This document shows positions 63,787 to 64,000 of a DNA stretch of 64,000 nucleotides, in pieces. The notes beneath the pieces were generated by a model, which worked only from the letters and a program-made list of their open reading frames with translations, was not told the DNA's origin and ran no database searches. How positions within the stretch are numbered: position 1 is the first letter of the stretch; every line of letters starts with the position of its first letter. Origin of the DNA: Vibrio sp. ES.051. GTDB taxonomy: Bacteria; Pseudomonadota; Gammaproteobacteria; Enterobacterales; Vibrionaceae. The translations under genes and the position numbers were made by a program. The stretch lies in assembly GCF_002563795.1 (NCBI RefSeq), contig NZ_PDJL01000004.1, forward strand, positions 682,001 through 746,000. Direction: 5' to 3'.

Positions 63787-64000
63787 ATTCGTATTAAGCG
63801 CTACTTCTTCAATATCGTTGGTGGACTCTCTATTGTGCTTGGCATTGCCGGCATAGCTCTTCCTCTCTTGCCAACGACCCCCTTCATTTTACTTGCCAGC
63901 GCTTGTTTTATGCGTGGCAGTCCAGCGTTTCATCACTGGTTACATCACCACAAAACGTTTGGACCAGTTCTCAAAAATTGGAATAAACATCGGGCCGTTA
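63787..64000 (+). CDS. ybaN: YbaN/DUF454 family membrane protein (3' end outside window; ATT start)
   Basis: The first 71 residues of a DUF454 protein; the rest lies past the window. [51 protein letters not shown] matches E. coli YbaN ([21 protein letters not shown]). The frame has a stop at 63757-63759 and no ATG, GTG or TTG between it and the conserved domain. ATT at 63787 lies 6 nt after GGAG (63777-63780) and is the best start. In E. coli ybaN precedes apt, so apt-dnaX probably follow outside the window. Confidence 0.75.
   Translation, partial: MRIKRYFFNIVGGLSIVLGIAGIALPLLPTTPFILLASACFMRGSPAFHHWLHHHKTFGPVLKNWNKHRAV

Overview
The window is a chromosomal segment of a Vibrio species (Vibrionaceae, Gammaproteobacteria). 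The evidence is a polar-flagellar locus with the order flaF-flaB-flaA-flaG-fliD-flaI-fliS-flrABC-fliEFGHIJ-fliK-fliLMNOPQR-flhB-flhA-flhFG-fliA-cheYZAB-parC-parP-cheW. This combines FlrA/B/C regulators, FlhF/FlhG polar-number control and ParC/ParP chemotaxis-array positioning. The flagellins differ clearly from what I recall of V. cholerae FlaA, but I cannot name the species. I see no tRNA, rRNA, CRISPR array, prophage, integron or insertion sequence.

Positions 1-9233 hold core metabolism and envelope genes: a truncated fadE on the minus strand with a FadR-like operator, gmhA and yafJ (the same neighbourhood as in E. coli), purN and purM on the minus strand, and upp and uraA facing each other. 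A perfect PurR-type box lies between purM and upp. A DUF2066 gene follows. Positions 9367-14895 hold DUF2069, wrbA, an ArsC-like reductase and bepA on the minus strand, a TusA-like protein and PerM on the plus strand, and bcp and gcvR on the minus strand. Positions 15417-22842 hold dapA-bamC, a minus-strand group (ArsC-family reductase, dapE, M15 peptidase, DUF2897), a small HTH protein, DUF4156 and DUF2956 proteins, DUF2919 and a DyP-type peroxidase (yfeX).

Positions 22927-60932 form the polar flagellum and chemotaxis locus, about 38 kb all on the plus strand. Regulatory signals can be read directly. Each of the three flagellin genes has a sigma-28 (FliA)-type promoter with a 14-nt spacer and a GTCGNTAA -10 element. 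Sigma-54 -24/-12 promoters precede flrB, fliE, fliK and flhA. This fits the known cascade: FlrA with sigma-54 drives flrBC and flhA-fliA; FlrC with sigma-54 drives the basal body; FliA drives flagellins. Hairpins without a U-tract lie between flaA/flaG, fliG/fliH and fliK/fliL and may tune expression inside operons.

The most interesting protein-level signal is in CheA. It seems to lack a recognisable P2 domain. Its linker instead carries three copies of a short acidic motif (consensus T-x-D/E-E-F-E-K/R-LLDELHG) that closely resembles the CheY-binding peptides at the FliM N-terminus (SQDEIDALLHG) and the CheZ C-terminus (SQDEVDDLL), both encoded in this window. This suggests CheA docks CheY by repeated linear motifs instead of a folded P2.

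Positions 61020-64000 hold a LysR regulator, an unusually structured 5' region in front of an RssB-type response regulator, a 43-residue membrane protein and the start of ybaN. The ybaN frame has no ATG, GTG or TTG before its conserved domain and appears to start at ATT behind a well-placed Shine-Dalgarno.
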